Of a DNA stretch of 64,000 nt, positions 52,642 to 64,000 are shown piece after piece. The DNA comes from Allodiplogaster sudhausi. Lineage: Eukaryota; Nematoda; Chromadorea; Rhabditida; Diplogasteridae. Below the pieces are notes generated by a model, which made no database searches, was not told the origin of the DNA, and saw nothing but the letters and a program-made list of their open reading frames with translations. The DNA is taken from NCBI GenBank assembly GCA_945643635.1, contig CALZFC010000043.1, forward strand, positions 2,920,001-2,984,000, given 5' to 3'. Position numbers and translations under genes: made by a program. How positions within the stretch are numbered: the first letter of the stretch is position 1; the number at the start of each line of letters is the position of its first letter.

Positions 52642-55600
52642 CTAACAAGTGGTGATGGCAGCAGAGAGTGGTTGCCAGAGAAATGCCCTCTCCAGCAGCA
52701 ACTGCCTGAGATGGTCGTGCATGAGTGCCACTCCTCCCTGCTCGCTCTCTTCTCCGCAGACCGAGCACTTCAGGCGGGGCATGCTCGCAAAGCTCTTCCG
52801 GCTCTCCTCCAGTTGCGACTTCCGTCCGAGATCCTCTCGAAGGGACACCTGTTGGAGGACGATATCAGTGATCGAGACAAGATTTATCCCATTTCAATCT
52901 TTACATATTAATTCATTTAATGTGTAGAAAAATTAGCTTTCTCTTTACCTTAGGTGTGCATTGTATTTTATCTGCTAACTCTTCACTTATATTCAATGCA
53001 TGGAATGCGCCCAGTGTGGAAAACAACCACAGAAACCGTTCGACAGAATTGGTAGAACCCTTGTTGTCTCGCTAATAAACTCATATTTGGAGTGCTGCTG
53101 CTCTTCCCTGATTCAATATTTCAATGGATACCTGTTCGACGAAGCTTCTCTTCAGCATGTCCTCCACTCGGAGTTGCTCAGCCCGCAGCACATTCAACAG
53201 CATCGAATAAGTCACTCGGAAACGAGATTCAAGAGGAGCCGCTTTGTCCTGCAGGTTCAGAGTCGATTACATTCACTCTTCTCCACGCACTCTTGTCTTC
53301 TTTAGCTTTCACCCTCTCTCTCTCTCTCTCTCTCCCACCTTCATGACAGTCGTGAGCTCTGCAGTGTCTGGCACGCTGTCTTCCTTGATGAGCACGATGA
53401 CTGTGCCAGTGGAGTCAAGACCACGGCGGCCCGCTCGTCCAGCCATCTGAAATGCAGACAGATTGCATTTATTGTAGGCATTTCTCTTCTCCTTTATTTA
53501 TTTATCTCGATCGATATAATACTTCAATACTTTTGAAATGGCACCTGGATGGAACTCGCTCGTCATTCCAACCTGAATGTACTCTGCGGGATGGAGAGGC
53601 CGGAGGGAGTAACCGTCGTGCTTGCTGATCGCATAGAACACTACGGAACGAGCTGGCATGTTCACGCCCATTGCGAAGGTCTCCGTCGCGAAGAGGATCT
53701 GCAGAGAGAGATAGATAAAGAGAGAGGGATGGGAAGAGATAGAGAGGGAGGTAGAATAGATAATTTGAAGAGTAGAACAAATGATTTGCCGTCTACTTGG
53801 GGAACGAGGCAGTAAAAACATTTAAAAAACAACTCGGAAACCTTAACATATCCCTTCTGGAAGAGGATCTCGACGACTTCCTTCAGAATCAGCAATACTC
53901 CGCTGTGGTTGACTGTGAAGCCGCGCAGGTAGAGTTCACGCATGCGGAGCAACTGCAAATGGAGGAATTCTCACAACTCTTCCTAAAAATCAACCATGGA
54001 ATATCCCCTAGCATATAACACAGATAAGTGGAAATAAAAAGAAGAAGTTTAATTTTACAAAGCAATATTCTTCCAATTCCCACCTGCGGCAGTTCCTTGT
54101 CAGAGCCCTTGAGGCGACTGATGCACTGTGCAAAGAAGGTGGTGACATGGCTCTTCTCAACGGCTGTCGTCAGGTCTACCGAGGACAGCAGCTGCGCATT
54201 CTCATCACATCTAATGAGCAAATAGTTAAGAATGCATAACATCTTCGTATTATTGCAAGTGAAGTTTAGTAACCGAAATCCGTAAATTGCACGACAAAAC
54301 ATTATCAATTGGCATCACCTTTTCCGCGAGAAGACGAAGCAAACCAATGGGAGCATATCGAGTGTTCGCAGGTGGTCGATCAGATCCAGATAGATATTCT
54401 TATCCTGGAAGGAATGGGGATTTCTGCTGATGGTGAACTGTTGTCGTTGTTAAAAAAGATAGTAAAGAAGATGGAAGAGAGAGAGAGAGAGGGAGAGAGA
54501 GAGAGATAGACAAGGACAGTGCGGGGGAGAGATAAAGGAATAATACAAAAGATATAGATAGCAATAATGTAAGCTGCAGGGGAGCAGATACTAACATTCC
54601 TACTCTATCCTCCTGATCGATTGTTCGACCCTCCTCCCCTGTGATTAAATCCCCCACCTCCTCCTTCCCCTCTAGCTCCTTGTCCTATTCCTCCCCTTGC
54701 CCCATGCTGCCCTCCTCCGCACCTCGCTCCTCCCCTCGTCTGCGGCCTTCCCCATCCGCCTTCGACAGCGCCTTGATCGGCGAAGTGTAGATTGCCCTGC
54801 AAAGGTGAATTCAGAATGGCAGGAATGAGAAGAACTGTTGATGTCATCGAATGAAAACAGGGCAAATGAGAGCGGAGATGAGAGGACAGAAGAAGTAAAA
54901 TACAGAGAACTATAGCAAAATCAACGGGAATCAAACAAAGCATGGTGGATATATAAGAAATTTGAGGGTAAAAGAGGGGTGGACGATGATAGTGAGAGTG
55001 TAAAAGAGAGAGAGATAGAGAGAGAGAGAGACAGCGACACAGAGAGAGAGAGAGAAGCAGAATTATAATGTAATGCGGTATTTTCAACTCTTTCTCTCTC
55101 TCTCGCTCTCTCCCATTGCCAACCTGCTGCAGTAAGAATTCGGCTGTCCTCGGAAGCATCTTCCACCGTAACCTTCGTCTCCTTGAGAAGACTCTCAATC
55201 TCATCGTCGATATCTCCGAGAGAGAAGGGAATGTTCGAGGAAGAGCCGCGGATTCCGCCGGCCCCCGTGGAAGTCGAGGAGGTTGCGGCGCCGAACTCTT
55301 CGGGGTCACGAGCAACCTCATCGACTCCTTCCACAAGACCTGAGCGCAGTCATCTGTTCTCTCTCTCTTTCTCTCCCTCTCTGTCTATCTCGGTATCTCT
55401 CTCTCTTTCTCTTTAGCTCTCGCTTCACCAACCAGTTTCCTCGGAGACTCGAATGGCAAAGCGTGTGCTTGGCTGGTGTGACTGTAAAAAGGAGTAGAGT
55501 CTTTTGGTGGTGGTGGTGGCTCATCAGCCTCCTCTGGTCTTAAACAAGCATGATCTGGCTCTATCAGATGACCCTCTGCGCGTTCCACTATTTTTTTTCT
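52642..55600 (-). pseudogene. SKI2: SKI2-type helicase, apparently partial
   Basis: SKI2 (SKIV2L) is the DExH helicase of the cytosolic Ski complex that feeds RNA to the exosome. The RecA2 half is clear: DKNIYLDLIDHLRTLDMLPL (about 54400), DENAQLLSSVDLTT and CISRLKGSDKELPQ (about 54210-54085), [20 protein letters not shown] then KEVVE (about 53950-53850), [20 protein letters not shown] (about 53700), MAGRAGRRGLDSTGTVIVL (about 53450-53395), and FRVTYSMLLNVLRAEQLRVE then DMLKRSF (about 53250-53150). An exon at about 52850-52650 may continue the arch. Upstream are an RGG-rich spacer (54800-54600), an acidic exon (about 55334-55130) and a Pro-rich exon (about 55600-55430). I cannot find RecA1 (motif I GKT, DEVH) between 54800 and 55800, nor the last ~300 residues before the kelch gene. 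A truncated duplicate is likeliest; a missed exon or assembly gap is possible. Confidence 0.65.
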
Positions 55601-55620
55601 TGTTTTTATTTTTCCGTTAT

Positions 55621-55624
<4 letters not shown>

Positions 55625-55652
<28 letters not shown>
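55625..55652. repeat. (CT)n tract
   Basis: About 14 CT units between the SKI2-like and CPG4-like genes. Confidence 0.85.
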
Positions 55653-55658
<6 letters not shown>

Positions 55659-55799
55659 AGGTTTCTCTCTGACTCTATCGCTTTCGCTCCATCTCCTGCG
55701 CACATCCACTCTAAACTTTGCTAATAACCCTCTTCTTGTAGCAAAAATAAACTATCTTGGACTATAGATTGATGAGTCATCCTACTTCTTTTTCCAGCG

Positions 55800-56602
55800 C
55801 TACAACATGCGTTGGAAGGAGATCTTTGAGTACTCGTTGAACATGTCTCTGGCCGACTTCTACGAGTTCCCCCTGCACCCTCTCCTCCTCGACCACTCTT
55901 CCTTCCTGCTCTACTCGCTGAGCAGAAGACCGCGTGCTACATCCACGAATGCAACGATCAGGTCAGCCACATAAGAATACGTACTTTTGTTGTTGCATAA
56001 TTTATTATTGTTTGAGCAAAAGGATACATTAATTAGGGTTTACTAATAAACAAGGAAAATAGATGAAATCAAACTGTTAATATCTAAAAATTTATTGAAA
56101 AAAAACTGCTTGTTATGCCAATACCCCGTGGCTTGCATTGCGCTGCCCAAAATAAGTGAAGTTGAGAATTTGATGACCGATGTTAATTAACATACTGCTG
56201 ATTAAACATAAGCTATATATATTAAATAGGAAGTGATAAATGTGATGGATCTTGCAGTCGGCCGATTCCGTCTTCTCGCCCTCCAACTTTGTGTGCAACT
56301 TCAAGCGAGCCCTCTTCAGCGAGGCGCGTCCTTGTCTGGCAGACGCCGAGCCGTTGACCTTCTTGAAGTGCGAGCAGGAGTGCCACGACGCTGCCTTCGC
56401 CACCACTGAGTCGCCGCAGAATATTGATGGGGCCGATGACGATAACAATGTTGTTAGTTTCGATTTCACTTCGTCATTACTATTCACTCGCGTGTATCTT
56501 CATGTCCTTCTCTCTCTCTCTCTCTCTTTGTCTATCACTCTCTTGATCTGTCTCTTTCCCTCTCCCTCTCTCTCTCTCTTTGTCTATCGCTCTCTTGATC
56601 TG

Positions 56603-56633
<31 letters not shown>

Positions 56634-56698
56634 TTGTCTATCACTCTCTTGATCTGTCTCTTTCCCTCTCTCTCTCTCTTTCTCTATCACTCTCTTGA

Positions 56699-56736
<38 letters not shown>

Positions 56737-57257
56737 TCTATCACTCTCTTGATCTGTCTCTTTCTCTCTCTCTCTCTCTTTGTCTATCACTCTCTTGATC
56801 TGTCTCTTTCCCTTTCTCTTTCTCTCCCACTCTCTTGATCTGTCTCTTTCCCTCTCTCTCTCTCTCTCGCTCTCTCTCTCCACCTCCCCTCCTTCTGCAG
56901 CAAGTCTTCACCGAGGACGTGCTTGACTCGTAAGTGCGTGAGCTGGACACATTGTGCACCTTCCAGCAATGCTACGTCGCATGCATGCTGCCCATTGTCA
57001 AGCAGGTCGGTTTGGCTTCTCCGCTCGCTTTCATCTCTCTCTCTTTCACTCCCTCTCTCTCTCTCTCTCTCTCTCGCTCTCTCTCTCTCTGTCTCTCTTC
57101 CCCTCTCTTCCAGGTGTGCTCTCCCTCCCTAGCCGCTCGCGCCATCGACGTAGTGTCGTCTTTCGTCCACTGGCATGCCTCGGACATCTTCGACTGGCAC
57201 GTCTCCTCTGACCGTCTGCCCCGTCTCGCGCAGTCTTGTCTCTCTTTGGCCGAGTAG
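55800..57257 (+). pseudogene. Nematode cysteine-rich (CPG4-like) gene, broken
   Basis: Exons read YNMRWKEIFEYSLNMSLADF (55800-about 55900), ACYIHECNDQ (to 55959), SADSVFSPSNFVCNFKRALF then CLADAEPLTFLKCEQECH (56257-about 56450), VFTEDVLDS (56901-56932), VRELDTLCTFQQCYVACMLP (to 57004) and AARAIDVVSSFVHWHASDIF then DWHVSS and QSCLSLAE (57115-57257). The cysteine spacing and length recall the nematode CPG4-domain family (chondroitin proteoglycan 4-like, secreted). Two defects show. The frame must slip by one base near 55915 to reach the ACYIHEC segment, and a TAA (56930-56932) interrupts DS/VRELD in frame. The TAA sits inside GTAAGT, a good donor sequence, so alternative splicing is possible. 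The N-terminal exon(s) and signal peptide were not located. Family call is tentative. Confidence 0.5.
56507..56880. repeat. CT minisatellite with a 20-bp spacer word
   Basis: Six or so units, each made of a CT run of variable length followed by TGTCTATCACTCTCTTGATC and TGTCTCTTT, fill the intron between exons of the CPG4-like gene. The spacer word is almost invariant while CT length varies. Confidence 0.9.
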
Positions 57258-57929
57258 GAGCAGCCCACTCCCACTCAGAGCGACGACCCTGTCATTCAGC
57301 TTATCTCTGCTGCTTGATCAGTAGATTACAACCCTTAGATACTGTATTCCATCTATTAATCTATTGCCACCAGGGTTGCAGTTTTTTGTTGTTTTTTTTT
57401 TTGTTTTTTGGGGTTTAAAAAAAATCTTTTTTTGTTTGATGTCGGCCCAAAAAACAAAAAAAACTTTTTACTCGAAATCTTCCGGATGTCTCTTCCTCCA
57501 GCAAAATTTTAAGATTAGAGGGTTCTAATTTCTCAACTCGTTATATCACTTTTTAGTATAATTGTCATTTCCGAATTTGTTTTACGACTTTTATTGGGTG
57601 TTGTATATCAAGAAATTAACCAATTTTCTCTTCTAAAATTACGATTACTGCAACTTTTTTTGTTTTTTTGTACAAAAAATTTCTTTTTTTTTTGTCCTAA
57701 AAAAAAACCGGTTTTTTGGTTTTTTTTGACCCAAAAAATTTTTTTGTCAGGGAGTTTTTTGTTCTACATCCCTGATTGCCACTGTAATTCAACCTTCCTT
57801 CTTCACTTAATTTACAAAGAAGAACTTCTCCTATCGATCTATTACGCGTATTTCTTTCACATTTCTCAGAACCTTGCAAATAAAGACTATATCAGCTTTA
57901 ATCCGTTCTATTTATCGTAATAAATAAAA
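57258..57929. other. Spacer with homopolymer blocks
   Basis: No gene was seen. At 57378-57430 and 57655-57750 there are long T and A runs, partly palindromic (AAAAAACCGGTTTTTT-like), which would form hairpins. The rest is unremarkable AT-rich sequence leading into the second satellite array. Confidence 0.5.
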
Positions 57930-60900
57930 TTAGAGAATGTACTTAGAAACGCTTGTTCATTATTGACCGGGTTTGCGCGGAGCGGCGTGGTGGGCGGCGG
58001 GATTGAGATTTTCGAGTGGGGTTTTTTTAGGATGAAAAATGAATATTGGGGCTACGTTATGGTATTGGTTTGGGATTTTTGGGTTTTGGTTTTCGGGTCG
58101 GCGCCGGCGGCCAAAGTTGGAACTTTTCGGCACGAGGTTGTGCTGGGTTGGCCACTTTGAGCGTTTGCATCTTTTGTTTCGGAGAAGATGGGAAGCTGAA
58201 AAAAATATTGGCTGATAGAGCAAGTCTTCAAGATTAATAGGACACAAATTGGGCGAATTCCGCCCGAGGGTCTTTCCTGTGGGCGTGGCCAAAATTTTAC
58301 CCCGTTTTTTGGCCCTTTTTTGCTCTGTATTTGCTCACTATCTCGAAAACGCTATATGAAACATGTCGATTTTTTGTCCTTATTCGAAAGCCCTCCTCGA
58401 AATACACCATCTGACATGGTTTCCTCCCCCCTCAGGGCAATAGTTTTCCGGCAGCGTTCGATAATGTAGTGAACCCATTTTGTTAGGGGCGAACCTTTGA
58501 AAAATCAATACTCGGAGATTTAGGATCGGAGCGGGACGGGACATTCAGAATATTGTTTAGTTTTTGGAGAGCTTTAAAATGAGCCTACTCACGTTTCGCT
58601 GGGTTTCGGAAAAGGTGTCCTGAGGGGGCCGTGAAATGTCGAATTTTTGGGAGGCCTTTTCCGTGGCTGTTTTTTCTCGGGGATTGGCCTTATGGCAACA
58701 CGTTATATATCATTCTGTAGCTCTCGAGAAGGCGAACAAATGTCTCATACAAACGGTTTTGATATTTCGATTTTTTTGATCTACTTTTGGGGCCAGAAGG
58801 TTTAGGCCACTTTTTCGACCTTAGCTATCACTGACACTTTTTGGGGCATATTTTTATTCGAATAGAGCCTAAAATTAGCTATCGAATGGTATGTCAATCG
58901 TCGCAATCGATCCAGGCATATTTGAGATATGAATTATTTTGTGGCTTTTTGGTGCAATTTCATCGCACGCAGATTTTCTACCGACCCAGGTTCGAATCCG
59001 CGCGCGAGCAAACTCTTTTGCGCGTTTTTATATCACCCCTAATGCAAAGATTAAAAGGCTAGGACATAGCTCACACTCCAAGGGAGATAATGGGCAAAGA
59101 TACTGAAACCAGGTCCCCCCATAGCTCCGCTAGTTAGAGAGTATACTTAGAAACGCTTGTGGTTTATTTACGGGGGTTGCGCGGAGCGGCGTGGTGGGCG
59201 GGGGAGTTGAGATTTTCGAGTGGGGTTTTTGTAGGATGGTAAATGAATATTGGGGCTACGTTTTGGTATTGGTTTGGGATTTTTGGGATTTGGGTTTGGG
59301 GGTGGCGCCAGCGGTCAAAGTTGCAACTTTTCGGCGCGCGCTTGCGCTGGGTTGGCGAGATTGAGCGTTTGTATCTTTTGTTTCGGAGAAGATGGGAAGC
59401 TGAAAAAAATAGTCACTGATAGGGCATGTCTTCAAGATTAATAGGACACAAATTGGGCGAATTCCACCCGAGGGTCTTTCCTGTGGGCGTGGCCAAAATT
59501 TTACCCCGTTTTTTGGCCTTTTTTTGCTCTGTATTTGCTCACTATCTCGAAAACGCTATATGAAACATGTCGATTTTTTGTCCTTATTCGAAAGCCCTCC
59601 TCGAAATACACCATCTGACATGGTTTCCTCCCCCCTCAGGGCAATAGTTTTCCGGCAGCGTTCGATAATGTAGTGAACCCATTTTGTTAGGAGCGAACCT
59701 TTGAAAAATCAATACTCGGAGATTTAGGATCGGAGCGGGACGGGACATTCAGAATATTGTTTAGTTTTTGGAGAGCTTTAAAATGAGCCTACTCACGTTT
59801 CGCTGGGTTTCGGAAAAGGTGTCCTGAGGAGGCCGTGAAATGTCGAATTTTTGGGAGGCCTTTTCCGTGGCTGTTTTTTCTCGGGGATTGGCCTTATGGC
59901 AACACGTTATATATCATTCTGTAGCTCTCGAGAAGGCGAACAAATGTCTCATACAAAACGTTTTCATACAATGACGTTTTTGATCTACTTTTGGTCCGAG
60001 AATGTTTAGGCCACTTTTTCGACTTTAGCTATCACTGACACTTTTTGGGGCACATTTTTATTCGAATAGAGCCTAAAATTAGCTATCGAATGATAGGTTG
60101 GTCGTCGGTATTCGTTCAGGCATATTCGAGATATGAATTATTTTGTGGCTTTTTGGTGCATTTTCATCGCACGCAGATATTCTACCGACCCAGGTTCGGA
60201 GTCGCGCGCGGGCAAACCCTTTTGCGCGTTTTAATTCGACCTCCAATGCAAAGATTAAAATGCTAGGACATAGCGGAGACTCCAAGGGAGATAATGGACA
60301 AAGATACTGAAACCAGGTCCCCCCATAGCTCTGCTAGTTAGAGAATGTACTTAGAAACGCTTGTTCATTATTGACCGGGTTTGCGCGGAGCGGCGTGGTG
60401 GGCGGCGGGATTGAGATTTTCGAGTGGGGTTTTTTTAGGATGAAAAATGAATATTGGGGCTACGTTATGGTATTGGTTTGGGATTTTTGGGTTTTGGTTT
60501 TCGGGTCGGCGCCGGCGGCCAAAGTTGGAACTTTTCGGCACGAGGTTGTGCTGGGTTGGCCACTTTGAGCGTTTGCATCTTTTGTTTCGGAGAAGATGGG
60601 AAGCTGAAAAAAATATTGGCTGATAGAGCAAGTCTTCAAGATTAATAGGACACAAATTGGGCGAATTCCGCCCGAGGGTCTTTCCTGTGGGCGTGGCCAA
60701 AATTTTACCCCGTTTTTTGGCCCTTTTTTGCTCTGTATTTGCTCACTATCTCGAAAACGCTATATGAAACATGTCGATTTTTTGTCCTTATTCGAAAGCC
60801 CTCCTCGAAATACACCATCTGACATGGTTTCCTCCCCCCTCAGGGCAATAGTTTTCCGGCAGCGTTCGATAATGTAGTGAACCCATTTTGTTAGGAGCGA

Positions 60901-63900
60901 ACCTTTGAAAAATCAATACTCGGAGAATAGAGATTACAGCGGGACGGGACATTCAGAATATTGAACAGTTTTACGAGGGCTTTCAAATGAGCCTACTCAT
61001 GTTTTGCTGGGTTTCGGAAAAGGTGCCCTGAGGGGGCCGTGAAATGTCGAATTTTTGGGAGGCTCTTTCCGCGGCTGTTTCTTCTCGGGAATTGGCATTA
61101 TGGCAACGTGTTATATATCATTCGGTAGCTTTTGAGAAGGCGAACAACTTTCTCATACAAAACTGTTTCATACAACGACATTTTTGATCTACTTTTGGAG
61201 TCAGAAGGTTTAGGCCACTTTTTCGACCTTAGCTATCACTGACACTTTTTGGGGCATATTTTTATTCGTATAGAGCGTAAAATTAGCTATCGAATGGTAG
61301 GTCAAGCTTTGCATTTGACCCAGGAATATTCGAGATATGAATTATTTTGTGGCTTTTTGGTACATTTTCATCGCACGCAGATGTTCTAACAACCCAGGTT
61401 CGGAGTCGCGCGCGGGCAAACCCTTTTGCGCGCTTTTATACAAGTCCCTATTAGATTTAAACAATGCTAGGACATAGCGCGCACTCCAAGGGAGATAATG
61501 GGCAAAGATACTGAAACCAGGTCCCCCCATAGCTCCGCTAGTTAGAGAATGTACTTAGAAACGCTTGTCCATAATTTACCGGGTTTGCGCGGAGCGGCGT
61601 AGTGGGCGGGGGAGTTGAGATTTTCGAGTGCGGTTTTTTTAGGATGGTAAATGAATGTTGGGGCTACGTTTTGGTATTGGATTGGAATTTTTGGGATTTG
61701 GGTTTAGGGGTGGCGCCAGCGGTCAAAGTTGCAACTTTTCGGCGCGCGCTTACGCTGGGTTGGCCATTTTGAGCAATTGGATCTTTTGAACGGAGAGGAA
61801 TTGTTTAACGAAAACAATATGAGTCGATAGCCCATCTCTTAATTATTAAGATTCCTGGTTGGTTAGTTGATAGTGAATCAGGGGTGGCCAGGGGGCGTGG
61901 CCCAACTTTTACCCCCTTTTTTGGCCCTTTTTTGCTCTGTATTTGCTCACTTTCTCAAAATCCCTCTTGTCGATTTTTGATTTTAAGACTTATATCGTGT
62001 AGTTTTTGACGGCGCATCGACTGATCTATTGCACATGTCCTGAAAGTACCTGGATCGATAGATACGAGGCAAAAACAAGCCGAACCATTTTGTTAGGGGC
62101 GAACATTTGAAAAATCAATACTCGGATATTTGGGATCGGAGCAGAATGGGACCTTCAGATTATTGTTCAGTTTTACGAGAGCTTTCGTATGAGCCTATTG
62201 AAGTTTGGCTGGGTTTCCGGGAAAGTGCCCTGAGGGGGCCGTGAAATATCAAATTTTTGAGAGGTCATTTCCGCGGCTGTTTTTTCTCGGATGTTGGAGT
62301 TATCGCAACGTGTTATATATCATTCTGTAGCTTTTGCGAATGTGAACAAATGTCTCATACAAAAGTGTTCCATACAACGACATTTTTGATCTACTTTTGG
62401 TGCGAGAATGTTTAGGCCACTTTTTCGACCTTAGCTATCACTGACACTTTTTGGGGCATATTTTTATTCGAATAGAGCCTAAAATTAGCTATCGAATGGT
62501 AGGTTGATCTTCTGTATTCGTTCAGGCATATTCGAGATATGAATTATTTTGTGGCTTTTTGGTGCATTTTCATCGCACGCAGATTTTCTTAACGACCCAG
62601 GTTCGGAGTCGCGCGCGGGCAAACCCTTTTGCGCGTTTTAATTCGACCCCCAATGCAAAGTTCTAAATGCTAGGACATAGCGCGCACTCCAAGGGAGATA
62701 ATGGGCAAAGATACTGAAACCAGGTCCCCCCATAGCTCCGCTAGTTAGAGAATGTACTTAGAAACGCTTGTCCATAATTTACCGGGTTTGCGCGGAGCGG
62801 CGTAGTGGGCGGGGGAGTTGAGATTTTCGAGTGCGGTTTTTTTAGGATGGTAAATGAATGTTGGGGCTACGTTTTGGTATTGGATTGGAATTTTTGGGAT
62901 TTGGGTTTAGGGGTGGCGCCAGCGGTCAAAGTTGCAACTTTTCGGCGCGCGCTTACGCTGGGTTGGCCATTTTGAGCAATTGGATCTTTTGAACGGAGAG
63001 GAATTGTTTAACGAAAAAAATATGAGTCGATAGCCCATCTCTTAATTATTAAGATTCCTGGTTGGTTAGTTGATAGTGAATCAGGGGTGGCCAGGGGGCG
63101 TGGCCCAACTTTTACCCCCTTTTTTGGCCCTTTTTTGCTCTGTATTTGCTCACTTTCTCAAAATCCCTCTTGTCGATTTTTGATTTTAAGACTTATATCG
63201 TGTAGTTTGTGACGGCGCATCGACTGATCTATTGCACATGTCCTGAAAGTACCTGGATCGATAGATACGAGGCAAAAACAAGCCGAACCATTTTGTTAGG
63301 GGCGAACATTTGAAAAATCAATACTCGGATATTTGGGATCGGAGCAGAATGGGACCTTCAGATTATTGTTCAGTTTTACGAGAGCTTTCGTATGAGCCTA
63401 TTGAAGTTTGGCTGGGGTTCCGGGAAAGTGCCCTGAGGGGGCCGTGAAATATCAAATTTTTGAGAGGTCATTTCCGCGGCTGTTTTTTCTCGGATGTTGG
63501 AGTTATCGCAACGTGTTATATATCATTCTGTAGCTTTTGCGAATGTGAACAAATGTCTCATACAAAAGTGTTCCATACAACGACATTTTTGATCTACTTT
63601 TGGTGCGAGAATGTTTAGGCCACTTTTTCGACCTTAGCTATCACTGACACTTTTTGGGGCATATTTTTATTCGAATAGAGCCTAAAATTAGCTATCGAAT
63701 GATAGGTTGTTCGTCGGTATTGATTCAGGCATATTCGAGATATAAATTATTTTGTGGCTTTTTGGTACATTTTCATCGCACGCAGATTTTGTTAACGACC
63801 CAGGTTCGGAGTCGCGCGCGGGCAAACCCTTTTGCTCGTTTTAATTCGACCCCCAATGCAAAGTTCTTAATGCTAGGACATAGCGCGCACTCCAAGGGAG

Positions 63901-64000
63901 ATAATGGGCGGCGATACTGAAACCAGGTCCCCCCATAGCTCCGCTAGTTAGAGAATGTACTTAGAAACGCTTGTCCATAATTTACCGGGTTTGCGCGGAG
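57930..64000. repeat. Satellite array 2, ~1203-bp monomers, runs off the window
   Basis: Monomers start at 57930, 59134, 60338, 61542, 62745 and 63948 (spacing 1203-1204 bp), in the same orientation as array 1 and with the same start (TTAGAG) and end (CTAG) words. Units 1 and 3 are nearly identical to each other over their first half (the 58 kb and 60.4 kb segments), whereas unit 2 differs, a dimer-like pattern. Units 4 and 5 are nearly identical to each other. Units 1-3 carry a private block (CTATATGAAACATGTCGATT to GCGTTCGATAATGTAGTG) that replaces the usual ACATATAT.ATGTAGTTTT segment. Confidence 0.97.

Noticed and set aside
54605..55336. 243-codon minus-strand ORF
   Set aside because: It spans an intron with CT repeats and mixes frames. 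The SKI2-like exons use another frame for 55334-55130 and only the RGG-rich part of this one.
57378..57750. Homopolymer-rich palindromes as a transposon
   Set aside because: There are no consistent terminal repeats or target duplication; simple T and A runs explain the pairing.
23196..63920. Recurring ORFs of 60-110 codons in the satellite (for example frames containing GHIFIRIEPKISYRM or NSPNLCPINLEDIPYQP)
   Set aside because: They recur only because the DNA repeats, occur on both strands at the same place, are interrupted in many units and have no domain signature.

Overview
This window is nuclear DNA from an animal, most probably a free-living nematode. Protein genes are broken into many small exons by short GT-AG introns, mostly 45-300 bp. 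One complete gene encodes an SSP-type protein, the small single-domain members of the nematode major-sperm-protein superfamily. Others encode a BMP-type receptor-regulated Smad and a protein resembling nematode CPG4-like secreted proteins. GC content is moderate and long CT/GA tracts are abundant. A diplogastrid such as Pristionchus would fit, but that is a guess.

Layout. 467-6262 (-): NAA25, auxiliary subunit of N-terminal acetyltransferase B. 6263-8625: spacer with a deleted Merlin-type transposon that still carries a readable piece of DDE transposase. 8626-13687 (+): N4BP2-like protein (P-loop kinase-like domain at the N terminus, Smr domain at the C terminus). 14852-18971 (-): a complete R-Smad; 12 exons join in frame to a 415-residue protein ending in the SSIS phosphorylation motif. 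One of its introns holds a tRNA-Ala and another a 1.17 kb inverted-repeat transposon with a perfect 8-bp target duplication. 18972-21681: spacer with a CT tract and an exact 214-bp tandem duplication. 21682-42743 (+): SLC35A-type nucleotide-sugar transporter, 13 exons. Its eighth intron is 18.9 kb long because it contains an array of a ~1202-bp satellite (23085-40623) followed by a diverged relative of that satellite ending in three stacked hairpins. 42744-44700: a STAT-like orphan exon, a 60-bp perfect-type hairpin, a broken small ORF and a foldback element. 44705-45377 (-): the SSP-type sperm protein, with a decayed copy near 46.4 kb. 47297-about 52190 (-): kelch-repeat gene whose last exons lie inside a 1.56 kb terminal-inverted-repeat element, and which carries a mariner-type MITE in an intron. 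52642-about 55600 (-): SKI2-type helicase gene that appears to lack the first RecA domain and the C-terminal half. 55800-57257 (+): nematode cysteine-rich (CPG4-like) gene, apparently broken. 57930-64000: a second array of the same ~1203-bp satellite, running off the window.

The genes are unrelated housekeeping or developmental functions; nothing suggests an operon or a co-functional cluster. What is unusual is the repeat biology: one satellite family in two arrays 17 kb apart, one of them within a transcribed gene; mosaic monomers built from two alternative modules; a tRNA-like A/B-box pair in each monomer; and several related inverted-repeat elements sharing a GGGAACACGAAT-type terminus, one of which links them to a Merlin transposase remnant.
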